This document shows positions 34,723-45,538 of a stretch of 64,000 bases of DNA, piece by piece; positions within the stretch are counted from its first letter, which is position 1, and each line of letters begins with the position of its first letter. The notes under the pieces were generated by a model, which saw only the letters and a program-made list of their open reading frames with translations, was not told the origin of the DNA and did no database searches. Position numbers and translations under genes: made by a program. The DNA comes from Polymorphum gilvum SL003B-26A1 (GTDB taxonomy: Bacteria > Pseudomonadota > Alphaproteobacteria > Rhizobiales > Stappiaceae). The stretch spans positions 1,317,001-1,381,000 of the forward strand of contig NC_015259.1 in NCBI RefSeq assembly GCF_000192745.1. Direction: 5' to 3'.

Positions 34723-34904
34723 GTCTTGCTTTCTCGGTGTTGTTGGTGACATCATACGCGTCAGCACGCCCAGGCAAACGGAAACGATGTCCGGAACACT
34801 GCCCTGTGCTTCAAGCGCGGGACTCTAGGGGAAGCAGCGAGACAGGTCAATATCGCGTGCGTCTAATAAATTCCAATAAAATCAGATGCTTGTCAGTGTG
34901 CAGC

Positions 34905-34932
34905 TTGCGATGCGAAAGGCAGTCCGCTATCT
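34905..34932 (+). promoter_or_regulatory. Predicted sigma-70 promoter of the GatB/YqeY gene
   Basis: TTGCGA (34905-34910), 16-base spacer, CTATCT (34927-34932). The start would be near 34939, 25 bases before the ATG. Confidence 0.5.
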
Positions 34933-34963
34933 AGAGCGGCTCTGAGCGTAGCGGGGACATCGG

Positions 34964-35461
34964 ATGCGCGAACAAATCAGTGCGTCGTTGAAGGACGCAC
35001 TTGAAGCCGGCGACAAGCGAAGGGCCGCGACCTTGCGGCTGATCCTGACAGCCGTGAAGGACCGCGACAGTGCGGCACGCGAAAGCGGACGCGACGGTGT
35101 CGCGGACGATGAGATCCTGGAGTTCCTGCGCAAGATGGTGCGTCAACGCGAGGTCTCCATGCGCGAATACGAGGAGGCGGGGCGCCTCGACCTCGCCGAG
35201 CAGGAAGAGACCGAGAGCGCCATCATCCGCGAGTTCCTGCCGCCGCAGATGGAGGACGACGATGTCCGGCGGATCTGCGCCGAAACGATCCGCGACCTCG
35301 ACGCGCACGGGCTGCGCGACATCGGCCGGTGCATGTCGACGCTCAAGGAGCGCTATCCGGGTCAGATGGACTTCGTGCAGGCGTCCTGCGTGATGAAGGA
35401 CTTGCTGCGCATCAGGGCGCCCGAGCCGGAAGGCAAGGGGGGCGGCAAAGAAACGCCTTGA
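34964..35461 (+). CDS. GatB/YqeY domain-containing protein
   Basis: 165 residues: MREQISASLKDALEAGDKRR, LRLILTAVKDRDSAARESGR, IREFLPPQM and MSTLKERYPGQMDF match the YqeY family, whose helical domain resembles the tRNA-binding tail of GatB, the amidotransferase subunit. It may bind tRNA, but no activity is established. It is followed after 88 bases by dnaG; the yqeY-dnaG-rpoD order is widely conserved and equals the macromolecular synthesis operon. Confidence 0.88.
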   Translation: MREQISASLKDALEAGDKRRAATLRLILTAVKDRDSAARESGRDGVADDEILEFLRKMVRQREVSMREYEEAGRLDLAEQEETESAIIREFLPPQMEDDDVRRICAETIRDLDAHGLRDIGRCMSTLKERYPGQMDFVQASCVMKDLLRIRAPEPEGKGGGKETP

Positions 35462-35549
35462 AGGTCCGTCGGCGCGGTTCCTATCTTGATATGATGAGCG
35501 ACGACCGGTGCCGAACACGGAATCGGCACGATGGTGGTGAACGACCGCG

Positions 35550-37496
35550 ATGCGTTTCGACAACCGACTGCTGGATGAGATCAGGGCGCGGCTGAACCTG
35601 TCGGACATCGTCGGGCGGCGCGTGACCTGGGATCGGCGCAAGACGCAGCCGGGCAAGGGCGACTTCTGGGCCTGCTGCCCGTTCCATCAGGAGAAGTCGC
35701 CGAGCTTTCATGTCGACGACCGGCGCGGTCGTTACAAATGTTTCGGTTGCGGCGCTTCGGGCGATCATTTCCGGTTCCTCACCGACACCGAAGGCCTGAG
35801 CTTTCCCGAGGCGGTCGAGCGGCTGGCCGGCCAGGCCGGGGTCGCCCTGCCGGCGCCCGATCCGCAGGCCGCGCGCCGGGAGAGGAAACGGGCCAGTCTC
35901 GCCGAGGTGTGCGAAATGGCTGCCCGCTTCTTCCAGATGGACTTCGCCGGCCCGCGCGGCGAGGTGGCCCGCGCCTATGCCGCGCGGCGCAATCTTTCGC
36001 CCGCCACACTGCAGGAGTTCCGGGTCGGCTTCGCGCCTGAGTCCCGCGACGCGCTTAAGCGCCACCTCACGGCGCAGGGTGTCGACGAGGCGGCGATGGT
36101 CGAGGCGGGCCTGGTCATCAAGCCGGACGACGGGCGCCCGTCCTACGACCGGTTCCGCGGCCGGCTGATGATTCCGATCCATGACGAGCGCGGTCGCGTC
36201 GTCGCCTTCGGCGGGCGCACGCTCGATCCGAATGGGCAGCCGAAATACCTCAATTCCCCGGAAACGCCGCTGTTCCACAAGGGCGTCATGCTCTTCAACG
36301 TCCACCGGGCGCGCGAGCCGGCCTTCAAGGCGGGGCAGGCAGTTGTCGTGGAAGGCTATCTCGATGCCATCGCCCTGTGGCAGGCGGGCCTGAAGCATGT
36401 GGTCGCGACGCTCGGCACGGCGTTCACCGAGGACCAGATCATACGGCTGTGGAAGCTCGCGCCCGAGCCGGTCGTGTGCTTCGACGGTGACGCCGCCGGC
36501 GTGGCTGCGGCGCATCGCGCCATCGACCGCATCTTCCCGGTGCTGAGAAGCGGCTGCTCGTTCCAGTTCTGCTTCCTGCCCGATGGCCAGGATCCCGACG
36601 ACCTGATCCGTGCCAGGGGTCTTGCCGGCTTCCTGGAGGAGGTGCGCAGGGCCCAGCCGCTGTCCGAGGCGGTCTGGGAGCGGGAGGTTTCGGTCGCAAG
36701 CCTCGATACGCCCGAACGCAAGGCGGCGCTGGAAAAGCGGTTCGAGGATCTTATCGCGACGATCCGCGACGAGCGGGTGCGCCGCCGCTACCAGCTCGAC
36801 ATCCGCTTCCGCCTGTCCAACCTGTTCTTCGAGCGGGCGCGCCGCTCGGGCGCCGCCGCCGGTGCGGCCGCCCGCCCGGCGGCACTGGCACGTGTCTCCG
36901 CCCCTGAGGGACCGATGTTCGGGACAGAACGGCTGGTCTGCGGGTTGTGCGTTCGCTATCCGGACCTGCTGGACCGGCACATCGAGCGCATTGCCGCGCT
37001 CGGCTTTGCCGACGAGCTCCATGCACGCTTTCGCGACGAACTGTGCCGGGTCGCGACCGACCTCGACGCGACGTCCGTCGCCGATTTCTTCGAGAGCCTG
37101 GACGAGAGGTTCTATCAGATCCTGTCGGAGGTGATGGCGGCGAAGCCGGAGTCGAACGGCTCGCCCCCCGCCCGCGCGGGGTTCAGCGATCTGCTGCAGC
37201 GGTTTCCGCTGCTGCGCAACGATCCGCCGGAGGACTTCGTCGAGGCGGTGTTCCTCCATTTCCTGGACGGGCTCGAATTGCGGGCGCTTGAGCGGGAACT
37301 GCAGCAGGAACTCGGTGGCGAGGACGACGTCGACGAGGAGGCGTGGAATCGGATCCGCGGACTCTCGCAGGATCTCGCCCGCCGGCGCGAGGAATGCGCG
37401 CGCGAGGAGGCGGCCCTTGCCGAATGGGCGAAAAAGCTGCGCTCCCCGCAAGGGGTGGGGGCGACCGCCCCAGACAGCCTCGTCTCCGCATCCTGA
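35550..37496 (+). CDS. dnaG: DNA primase
   Basis: 648 residues. Makes RNA primers at the replication fork with DnaB helicase. N-terminal zinc-binding domain CCPFHQEKSPSFHVDDRRGR YKCFGCGASGDHF (residues about 41-66); catalytic TOPRIM domain with VVVEGYLDAIALWQAG and CFDGDAAGVAAAHRAI; C-terminal helicase-binding region is present but divergent. ATG 35550 lacks a strong ribosome site. Together with the yqeY-type gene and rpoD it forms the alphaproteobacterial version of the macromolecular synthesis operon. Confidence 0.95.
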   Translation: MRFDNRLLDEIRARLNLSDIVGRRVTWDRRKTQPGKGDFWACCPFHQEKSPSFHVDDRRGRYKCFGCGASGDHFRFLTDTEGLSFPEAVERLAGQAGVALPAPDPQAARRERKRASLAEVCEMAARFFQMDFAGPRGEVARAYAARRNLSPATLQEFRVGFAPESRDALKRHLTAQGVDEAAMVEAGLVIKPDDGRPSYDRFRGRLMIPIHDERGRVVAFGGRTLDPNGQPKYLNSPETPLFHKGVMLFNVHRAREPAFKAGQAVVVEGYLDAIALWQAGLKHVVATLGTAFTEDQIIRLWKLAPEPVVCFDGDAAGVAAAHRAIDRIFPVLRSGCSFQFCFLPDGQDPDDLIRARGLAGFLEEVRRAQPLSEAVWEREVSVASLDTPERKAALEKRFEDLIATIRDERVRRRYQLDIRFRLSNLFFERARRSGAAAGAAARPAALARVSAPEGPMFGTERLVCGLCVRYPDLLDRHIERIAALGFADELHARFRDELCRVATDLDATSVADFFESLDERFYQILSEVMAAKPESNGSPPARAGFSDLLQRFPLLRNDPPEDFVEAVFLHFLDGLELRALERELQQELGGEDDVDEEAWNRIRGLSQDLARRREECAREEAALAEWAKKLRSPQGVGATAPDSLVSAS

Positions 37497-37912
37497 CCGG
37501 CCTTTGCGTTAACATTCGGGTGGGAATTCGCGCGAATCGCATTGACGGTCGGCGAATCACACTTGCGAATCGCAGACGTCGAGCTAAATAGGGTCATTCA
37601 GGCAGCACAAGGCGTCCAAGACGGCATGGGCCCGGGGCGAAACATCAAGGCGAGCTGCAACATCCTGAAACGGACCTTGCATCCGATGGCAAAGATCGGC
37701 GTGCGAGGCGATGGTTTATGGCTGCTGCCTGCCGGGACTGGCGTGGCGGCGGAAGGGTACGGTTAAGCAGGACTTAAGGGGACACTGCTTACAACCCGAA
37801 TCGAGACGGGGAAGGTCGGCTGCGACGTTTTAGGCGGCGCGCGGGCACTTCCTCGAACCAGGCGGATAGTCGGGCGCGACGCCGCTGCCACGCGGCGGTT
37901 CTGGAGCAGAAT
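37497..37912. other. Intergenic region between dnaG and rpoD
   Basis: 416 bases, presumably carrying rpoD promoters. A 74-codon open frame (37542-37766) shows no ribosome site, no family likeness and a lower coding signal than its neighbours, so I do not call it. No clear promoter hexamers or hairpins can be defended. Confidence 0.4.
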
Positions 37913-39913
<2,001 letters not shown>

Positions 39914-39940
39914 GTTGGCTGCGACAGTCGAACGAAAAGG

Positions 39941-39962
39941 AACCCGGCGGAGACGCCGGGTT
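39941..39962 (+). terminator. First copy of the rpoD terminator hairpin (no T-run)
   Basis: Arms AACCCGGCG / CGCCGGGTT, loop GAGA. The following bases are TTCAG rather than a T-run. Identical over all 22 bases to the second copy at 40146. Confidence 0.7.
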
Positions 39963-40145
39963 CAGCTTGTTGACACACTCGCAGCCTCTCCAGTGTCATT
40001 CCGGCCAAGCGGAGCGCGAGCCGGAACCGGAGAACCACGGTGTCAACGATTCCAATAATGTAGAACGAGAGCCCCCGGCTCTCCGATCCCGCATCTGCGC
40101 TTCGCTGCGTGCGGGATGACGAGCTTGGAGGTTTGTCAGCGTCTG
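39963..40145. mobile_element. MITE-like inverted-repeat element inserted at the rpoD terminator
   Basis: About 183 bases between two identical 22-base copies of the terminator hairpin. Its ends are imperfect inverted repeats: the left reads CAGCTTGTTGACACACTCGC, and the right, reverse complemented, reads CAGACGCTGACAAACCTCC. Inside are two GC-rich palindromic units starting with GTCATTCCGG (near 39994) and ending GCGGGATGAC (near 40120), a pattern of dispersed rhizobial intergenic elements. It codes for nothing. The direct repeats could be a target duplication made on insertion. Confidence 0.55.
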
Positions 40146-40170
40146 AACCCGGCGGAGACGCCGGGTTTTT
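40146..40170 (+). terminator. Second copy of the rpoD terminator hairpin with T-run
   Basis: Arms AACCCGGCG / CGCCGGGTT, loop GAGA, followed by TTT, giving five T in total. This copy looks like the functional intrinsic terminator; it is now more than 200 bases from the rpoD stop codon. Confidence 0.75.
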
Positions 40171-40254
40171 GCTTGAGGCCGCCAGCCCGACCAATGACGG
40201 ACGCGTCGTTCGAGAGGCTCCCGTTTGGCCACAATCGTCGCTATGCATGGGGCA

Positions 40255-41340
40255 ATGGACGAGACTCGCTTCCCAGATCGGCGGATTTTCGGCACGGGAC
40301 TCGCGGTCTCGCTGCTCCTGCATGCGCTTGCGGGGGTGGCGCTGCTCGTCGAAGTGGAGCCCTTCGCGCCGGCCTCCGAACAGGCGCCGATCGAGGTCGT
40401 GCTGGTCCCGGAGACGTCCGATGCGGAGACGCCGGAGTTGCCGGATCCGGCCCCCCAGGAGCCTGAAACGCCCGAGCCTGAAACGCCCGAACCGGAGGAG
40501 CCGTCCCCCACTGCGGCGCCGATGCCGGCGCCCGACGTGATGGCGCAGACGCAGGAGCCGCCCGGCGACCAGCCGACCCCCTTGCCCGTCCTGCAGCCGG
40601 TTGTCGAATTCGGCGACGCCGACGGCGGGTCGCGGATCGCCCCGGATGGAGATGCGGCGGACCAGGCGGAGGCGCCGGAGCGGCTCGACCTCGAGGCCGA
40701 GGATGGGGAGACTACGGAGGCCGACCCGGCCGAATCCGTTGAGGACGAAGCCGCCGACACGTCGCAAACGCCCGAGGCCGATCTGTCGGAGGCCGTCGAG
40801 CCGGAAATCCTCGAACCGGAGGCCGCCGAACCGGGACCCTCCGAGCCGGATGCGGGCGCGGAAACCGGGGGCGAGGGGATAGCCGGGGATTTCGGTACGG
40901 TCGGACCGATCATGACGACGGCGACGCCGGCGCCGAAGCCCGAAGCGGGCAGGCGGTCAGACGCCGTGCAACCGGAAGGGATGCGCGAGGCGCGGCGGCT
41001 CTATTCCGACGCGATCCTGGACGATCCTCGGGCGAGGACGGCGATGGCCGGCATGCCTGCGGGCGATCGGTTAAACCTCCTGTGCATGACCGAACTGCGC
41101 GCCCAACTGAACGCCGCCGCGCCGCCGCGCCGACCCGAGATCCTGCCCTCGTTCCGGCCGCAGGCGGGCACGGTGCTGGAGCCTCGCCAGGCTGCGTTCC
41201 GCTCGGCGGGCGAATGGTACGACCTCGCCTTCCGCTGCGAGGTGGATCCGGGCGTGACGAAGGTGGTGAAATTCGGACTTCGGGTCGGCGCCGCGATCCC
41301 GCGCAGCCAATGGCAGCAGCGCGGCTTCCCGAGCTTCTAA
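40255..41340 (+). CDS. DUF930 domain protein with TonB-like architecture
   Basis: 361 residues from ATG 40255 (an ATG at 40243 is also possible). One N-terminal membrane helix ([20 protein letters not shown]), a long periplasmic Pro/Glu/Ala-rich rod ([14 protein letters not shown] and further acidic repeats, about 50-230), and a C-terminal globular DUF930 domain ([50 protein letters not shown]). The layout is that of TonB-like periplasm-spanning proteins, but the end domain is not TonB. DUF930 is largely rhizobial and of unknown function. Confidence 0.75.
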   Translation: MDETRFPDRRIFGTGLAVSLLLHALAGVALLVEVEPFAPASEQAPIEVVLVPETSDAETPELPDPAPQEPETPEPETPEPEEPSPTAAPMPAPDVMAQTQEPPGDQPTPLPVLQPVVEFGDADGGSRIAPDGDAADQAEAPERLDLEAEDGETTEADPAESVEDEAADTSQTPEADLSEAVEPEILEPEAAEPGPSEPDAGAETGGEGIAGDFGTVGPIMTTATPAPKPEAGRRSDAVQPEGMREARRLYSDAILDDPRARTAMAGMPAGDRLNLLCMTELRAQLNAAAPPRRPEILPSFRPQAGTVLEPRQAAFRSAGEWYDLAFRCEVDPGVTKVVKFGLRVGAAIPRSQWQQRGFPSF

Positions 41341-41493
41341 GGCCGAGGAGGAGCCGGGCGGGCCGCCTTTTCCGCCTTTTCCGACCTTTGGGCGCCTTGC
41401 GCGCCCAGCCTCCGGCGGACAGTATCCGCCCGCCGGGACGGCGTTCCGGCTTCGAGTCCTTTCCGTTTTTCGCACAACCGACGAGTCCTGACC

Positions 41494-41907
41494 ATGTCCG
41501 ATGCCGCTGCTGCCCGTGCCCTGATCCAGTCCTACTATGCTGCCTTCAACGCCGGCGACATCGAGGCCATGCTGGCGCTGGTCGCCGACGACGTCGCGCA
41601 CGACGTCAACCAGGGCGGACGGCGGACGGGGAAGGATCTGTTCGCCGCCTTCAACGCGCATATGACGCGGTGCTACAGGGAGGAGTTGACCGACATCGTC
41701 GTCTTCGCCTCCGAGGACGGCAGCCGCGCGGCGGCCGAGTTCGTTGTCAACGGCACCTATCTGGCCACCGACGAGGGCCTGCCTGAGGCCAGGGGCCAGA
41801 CCTACCGCCTGCCGGCCGGCACGTTCTTTGCCATCCGCGACGGCCGGATCGCGCGCATCACCACCTATTACAACCTGCAGGACTGGATCGCCCAGGTCTC
41901 CGCTTGA
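41494..41907 (+). CDS. SnoaL/NTF2-like protein, ketosteroid isomerase-related
   Basis: 137 residues with a cone-shaped NTF2 fold: ALIQSYYAAFNAGDIEAMLALVADDVAHDVNQGGRRTGKD, then FVVNGTYLATDEGLPEARGQ and IRDGRIARITTYYNLQDWI. The family (TIGR02096-like) contains isomerases and hydrolases acting on small hydrophobic substrates; the actual reaction is unknown. It stands alone, converging with the cytochrome b561 gene. Confidence 0.75.
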   Translation: MSDAAAARALIQSYYAAFNAGDIEAMLALVADDVAHDVNQGGRRTGKDLFAAFNAHMTRCYREELTDIVVFASEDGSRAAAEFVVNGTYLATDEGLPEARGQTYRLPAGTFFAIRDGRIARITTYYNLQDWIAQVSA

Positions 41908-41979
41908 GCCGGCCGCGGCTGCACGGTCGCCACCGCGGCCCGGGCAGGCCGTCACCGGGACAGTGCAGTCCGGCACCCG

Positions 41980-42480
41980 TCAGGGGCGTGAGGACAGCAT
42001 CCGGCCCATGACGTCGTCCTTCAGCACGAAACGGTGCCAGAGCGCGGCCAGCACATGGATCGCGATGAGCAGGACGAAAGCCGGCTTCATGGCCTCGTGG
42101 ATGTCGCCGGCGACGTCGACGCTGAGATACCAGGCGGCAAGGCCGGTGACCGGGGCGGCGAGCATGAGCAGGTAGAACAGGGCGTAGACCGCCTTCATCG
42201 CGAAAAGGCTGAGCGCCGAGCCGGGAGGGGCCGGCGGGGCGCCGCGGGTCACCTTGAGAAAGACCCGCACCAGTGTCAGCACCAGGATGGCGACCCCGAA
42301 CCAGATATGCAGGTTGCCCATCAGCGACACCATGGCATCGGGTGCCTCGCCGCGGCGCAGCGCGCGGCCGAGGTCCTTTATGCTCTCTCCGAACACGATC
42401 TGGAAGAGGACCAGCGCGGCGACGATCCAGTGGATCGCGATCTGCGTGCTGCTGTAGGTGGTAGGCTGGCTTCTAGACAT
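41980..42480 (-). CDS. Cytochrome b561 (CybB-type)
   Basis: 166 residues, ATG 42478-42480. Four membrane helices with haem-ligand histidines: one in helix 1 (YSSTQIAIHWIVAALVLFQI), one in helix 2 (MGNLHIWFGVAILVLTLVRV) and others in helix 4 (DIHEAMKPAFVLLIAIHVLAALWHRFVLKD). Di-haem b-type protein; E. coli CybB oxidises superoxide and passes electrons to ubiquinone. Monocistronic. Confidence 0.88.
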   Translation of the reverse strand: MSRSQPTTYSSTQIAIHWIVAALVLFQIVFGESIKDLGRALRRGEAPDAMVSLMGNLHIWFGVAILVLTLVRVFLKVTRGAPPAPPGSALSLFAMKAVYALFYLLMLAAPVTGLAAWYLSVDVAGDIHEAMKPAFVLLIAIHVLAALWHRFVLKDDVMGRMLSSRP

Positions 42481-42627
42481 GGCTGACCCCGAGGCTGACG
42501 AAAATCCGCGCGCACGCGCGATGCGCTTCGTGCGGTTCGCCCACATTAGGGCCCTTGTGTCGCGGAGGTTTGCCCGAGGTGTCGCAAACTGTAACGGACG
42601 GCGCGGCTGCTTGCCGCACCGTCCCGC

Positions 42628-43500
42628 TCAGGCCCGATTTCGTCCCAGTTCCACCGCATCGAGAATGTAGCGCGGCAGGGCGAAGGCTGCGGCGTGGACC
42701 TCGGGCGTATAGTAGCGGGTCGCGAAGCCCGCCGCGTCGAAGCGTGTCTGCAGCGTTGCCACCGGCGTCTGGCGCAGGCCGGCGTCGTCGCTCGCCCAGC
42801 CGAGGGTCATGTGACCGCCGAAATAGGTCGGAATCGCCGCGACATAGGACGTGGCGTCGGCGAAGACGCGCGACAGGCGCGCCATGCCGTCAACCAGTTC
42901 CTGACGCTGCAGGAAGGGCACGCCGTTCTGCGTCACCAGAACGCCGCCGGGCTTCAGGCAGCGGTGCACGCCGCGATAGAAGTCTTCGGAGAACAGCACG
43001 GCGCCGGGACCGTGCGGATCGGTGGAATCGACGATCACGACGTCGAAGCGACGCTCCGTCCGCGCGACGAAGTCGGCACCATCGGTGATGACCAGATCGA
43101 AACGGTCGTCGTCGAAAACCGGCGCGTTGAAGTCGGCGAAGTGCTGCTTCGAGAATTCCACGACCGACGAGTCGATTTCGACCTGGGTCAGTCGACGGAC
43201 GCTGCCATGCTTGAGCACCTCTTCGGCCAGGCCGCAGTCGCCGCCGCCGACGATCAGCACCTCCTCGGCGGCGCCATGGGCCAGGATCGGCACGTGGGCC
43301 ATCATCTCGTGATAGATGAACTCGTCCGCCGAGGTGACCTGGGTGACGCCGTCGAGCATCAGGACCTTGCCGAACACCGGGTTGTCGAAAAGGACAAGGT
43401 CCTGATGCTCCGTCCGGTCCTGGTACAGGATGCTGTCGCAGGCATAGCTGACCTGCACGCCCGGATAGAGGGTCTCGCGGAAGAACAGGCCGTCGGTCAT
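42628..43500 (-). CDS. speE: Spermidine synthase
   Basis: 290 residues. Transfers aminopropyl from decarboxylated S-adenosylmethionine to putrescine. Methyltransferase-like fold with the SAM-binding VLIVGGGDCGLAEEVLKH, TQVEIDSSVVEFSKQHF and catalytic region VVIVDSTDPHGPGAVLFSED FYRG; entry loop GVTQVTSADEFIYHEMMAHV. The start overlaps the speD stop by 4 bases (ATGA), so the two are translated together. Confidence 0.93.
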   Translation of the reverse strand: MTDGLFFRETLYPGVQVSYACDSILYQDRTEHQDLVLFDNPVFGKVLMLDGVTQVTSADEFIYHEMMAHVPILAHGAAEEVLIVGGGDCGLAEEVLKHGSVRRLTQVEIDSSVVEFSKQHFADFNAPVFDDDRFDLVITDGADFVARTERRFDVVIVDSTDPHGPGAVLFSEDFYRGVHRCLKPGGVLVTQNGVPFLQRQELVDGMARLSRVFADATSYVAAIPTYFGGHMTLGWASDDAGLRQTPVATLQTRFDAAGFATRYYTPEVHAAAFALPRYILDAVELGRNRA

Positions 43501-44015
43501 GCGACCTCCCTGCCGCGCAGCAGTTCCGACACGGCGGTGCGCGACGGCCTGAAGGCACGCTCCAGCACGTCGACGCATTTCTCCGGCTTGGCGTCGCCGC
43601 ACATGAACACATCGAAGGCCGCATAGCCGGCCTCCGGCCAGGTGTGCACGGAGATGTGGCTTTCCGCCAGCACCGCCACCCCGCTCACGCCGGTCGGCTC
43701 GAACGGGTGCAGATGAATGTGCAGCAGCGTGGCACCGGCCTCCTCGACACAGGTCTTGAGCGTCTCCTCGATGTAGGGGAGATCGTCGAGACGTTCGGCC
43801 TCGTAAAGGTCGATGATCAGGTGTGCGCCCGCGCAGCGGATGCCCTGCTTCTCGATAAAGTGGTCCAGCCGGTCGTCCGCGTCACGTGCGGGGACCGGGG
43901 CAACGATGGTGTCTTCCGTCTGGGTGGTGCTTCTCGGCCCGGCCGCGCGCTCGGCACGCGGTGCAGGGTGGGCCTCCAAGTCCATCCCCAATTGGAAGAG
44001 GGCGTCGTGAGACAT
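43497..44015 (-). CDS. speD: S-adenosylmethionine decarboxylase proenzyme
   Basis: 172 residues with GGGGAG before the ATG. The self-cleavage site is seen in VLAESHISVHTWPEAGYAAFDV: cutting before the serine makes the pyruvoyl cofactor of the alpha chain. Cys/His catalytic residues are in FMCGDAKPEKC. The N-terminal 55 residues (MSHDALFQLGMDLEAHPAPR ...) are an extra, poorly conserved extension relative to the roughly 120-residue Bacillus type. Supplies the aminopropyl donor to SpeE. Confidence 0.92.
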   Translation of the reverse strand: MSHDALFQLGMDLEAHPAPRAERAAGPRSTTQTEDTIVAPVPARDADDRLDHFIEKQGIRCAGAHLIIDLYEAERLDDLPYIEETLKTCVEEAGATLLHIHLHPFEPTGVSGVAVLAESHISVHTWPEAGYAAFDVFMCGDAKPEKCVDVLERAFRPSRTAVSELLRGREVA

Positions 44016-44160
44016 GGCGCTCTCCCCAACCAGCAGATGAAACCCGGAACATTCCGGAGCGCTGCATATAATCGGAACATTCCTGCAACTCAATGCTTGA
44101 TTTTGCAACCAGTCGGTCCATCGTGCCGAAAAAGCCCATAACGACAACAGGGAGACGCCC

Positions 44161-44748
44161 ATGGCGGTCGAGATCAGGATCCTGACCGGCGCAGAACTCG
44201 ACACCGTCCTGGAAGACCTGGCGCGGCTGCGCATCGCGGTGTTCCGGGACTGGCCCTATCTCTACGACGGCTCGATGGAGTACGAGGCGCGCTACCTGTC
44301 GCGCTATGCCGGCACGCCCGGCGCGGTGATCGTCGGCGCCTTCGACGGCGGCCGGCTGGTCGGCGCGGCCACCGGAGAGCCCCTGGAGCGCGAGGTGATC
44401 CAGTTCCGCAGGCCGTTCGAGGAGCGCGGCCTGGATCTCGGCGCCATCTTCTACCTTGCCGAATCGGTGCTCGATCCGGCCTGGCGCGGCAAGGGCATCG
44501 GTCACCGCTTCTTCGACGAGCGCGAAGCCCATGCCCGCCGCCTCGGCTACCGGCAGGCGACCTTCTGCGCCGTCATCCGCCCCGACGAGCATCCGCTGCG
44601 CCCTGCCGGCTACGTGCCGCTCGACGCGTTCTGGCGCAAGCGCGGCTATCGGCCGCTCGAGGGCGCCATCGTGCATTTCCCCTGGCGGGACATCGGTGCG
44701 CAAGAGGATACGGAAAAGCCCATGCAGGTGTGGCTGCGCGACCTGTGA
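44161..44748 (+). CDS. GNAT family N-acetyltransferase
   Basis: 195 residues with the acetyl-CoA binding motif A FYLAESVLDPAWRGKGIGHRFFDEREAHA (R-G-K-G-I-G pyrophosphate loop). N-terminal half (LARLRIAVFRDWPYLYDGSM EYEARYLSRY) is typical of a subgroup of unknown acceptor. Divergent from speD; a role in polyamine acetylation is tempting from the neighbourhood but unsupported. Confidence 0.8.
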   Translation: MAVEIRILTGAELDTVLEDLARLRIAVFRDWPYLYDGSMEYEARYLSRYAGTPGAVIVGAFDGGRLVGAATGEPLEREVIQFRRPFEERGLDLGAIFYLAESVLDPAWRGKGIGHRFFDEREAHARRLGYRQATFCAVIRPDEHPLRPAGYVPLDAFWRKRGYRPLEGAIVHFPWRDIGAQEDTEKPMQVWLRDL

Positions 44749-44785
44749 CCGCGACCGCCCGCAGCAGCGCGCCAAGCACCTCGCG

Positions 44786-45538
44786 TCAGTCCGCCAGTTC
44801 CCAGACGATGGTGACAGTGACCTCCAATGTCTCCTCGCCGGCGGCGATCGGCGTCGGGGCGTCGGCCATAGCCATGGCCTCCATGCGGTACTTGGGTCGC
44901 GGCGGGGTGGCGCCGCCCTCGGCGATGGTGAGCACCCGGCCAAGCTTCACGCCCGCCGCGCCGGTATAGAGTTCGGCCTTGTGCAGGGCGTCGGCGACGG
45001 CGGCGCGGCGCGCCTCGTCGAGCCGCGTGTCGGCATCGCTGACCAGGAAGGAGATGCCGTTCACGGCATTGGCGCCGGCGGCGACCATGGCGTCCAGCAG
45101 AGGGCCGAGACCGGCCAGGTCGCGTACCCTCACCGTGACCGCATTGGAGACCCGGTAGGCGACGATCCGCGGCGGCTCCTTGCTGTCGGGGTCGTAGCCC
45201 GTGTAGACCGGCTGGACCGAGAAATCGCTGGTCTGCATGTCGCGCTCCTCGACGCCGGCGGAGCGCAGGGCCGAGAAGACCGCGTTGAGGGCGGCCGAAT
45301 TGGCGCTGAGCGCTTCTGCCGCGGTCGGCGCCTCGCTGACGACGCCGCTGGTGACGCGGGCCATGTCGGGAACGGCGGTCACCGAGCCGCGGCCCTGCAG
45401 GGTGAGGGTCGCGGTCGCGCGCTCCTCGGCCACGGCGGGCCGCTGCGCCGTCAGGTCGAGCAGCAGGGCGGAGGCCAGCGCGAGGGCGAGCGCCAGGCTG
45501 CGGCGCGGGAAACGACGCTCGGGACGGGAGGGGCTCAT
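44786..45538 (-). CDS. SIMPL domain (DUF541) periplasmic protein
   Basis: 250 residues. N-terminal signal peptide (LALALALASALLLDLTAQRPAVA), then the SIMPL domain: ATLTLQGRGSVTAVPDMARVTSGV, MQTSDFSVQPVYTGYD, AYRVSNAVTVRVRDLAGLGPL LDAMVAAGANAVNGISF. Homologues protect against oxidative stress or bind calcium-like ligands; mechanism unknown. Start overlaps the stop of the upstream AI-2E-family gene by 4 bases. Confidence 0.85.
   Translation of the reverse strand: MSPSRPERRFPRRSLALALALASALLLDLTAQRPAVAEERATATLTLQGRGSVTAVPDMARVTSGVVSEAPTAAEALSANSAALNAVFSALRSAGVEERDMQTSDFSVQPVYTGYDPDSKEPPRIVAYRVSNAVTVRVRDLAGLGPLLDAMVAAGANAVNGISFLVSDADTRLDEARRAAVADALHKAELYTGAAGVKLGRVLTIAEGGATPPRPKYRMEAMAMADAPTPIAAGEETLEVTVTIVWELAD

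Noticed and set aside
37542-37766. 74-codon open frame between dnaG and rpoD
   Set aside because: No ribosome site, no recognisable motif and weak coding signal; the interval is better explained as promoter region.
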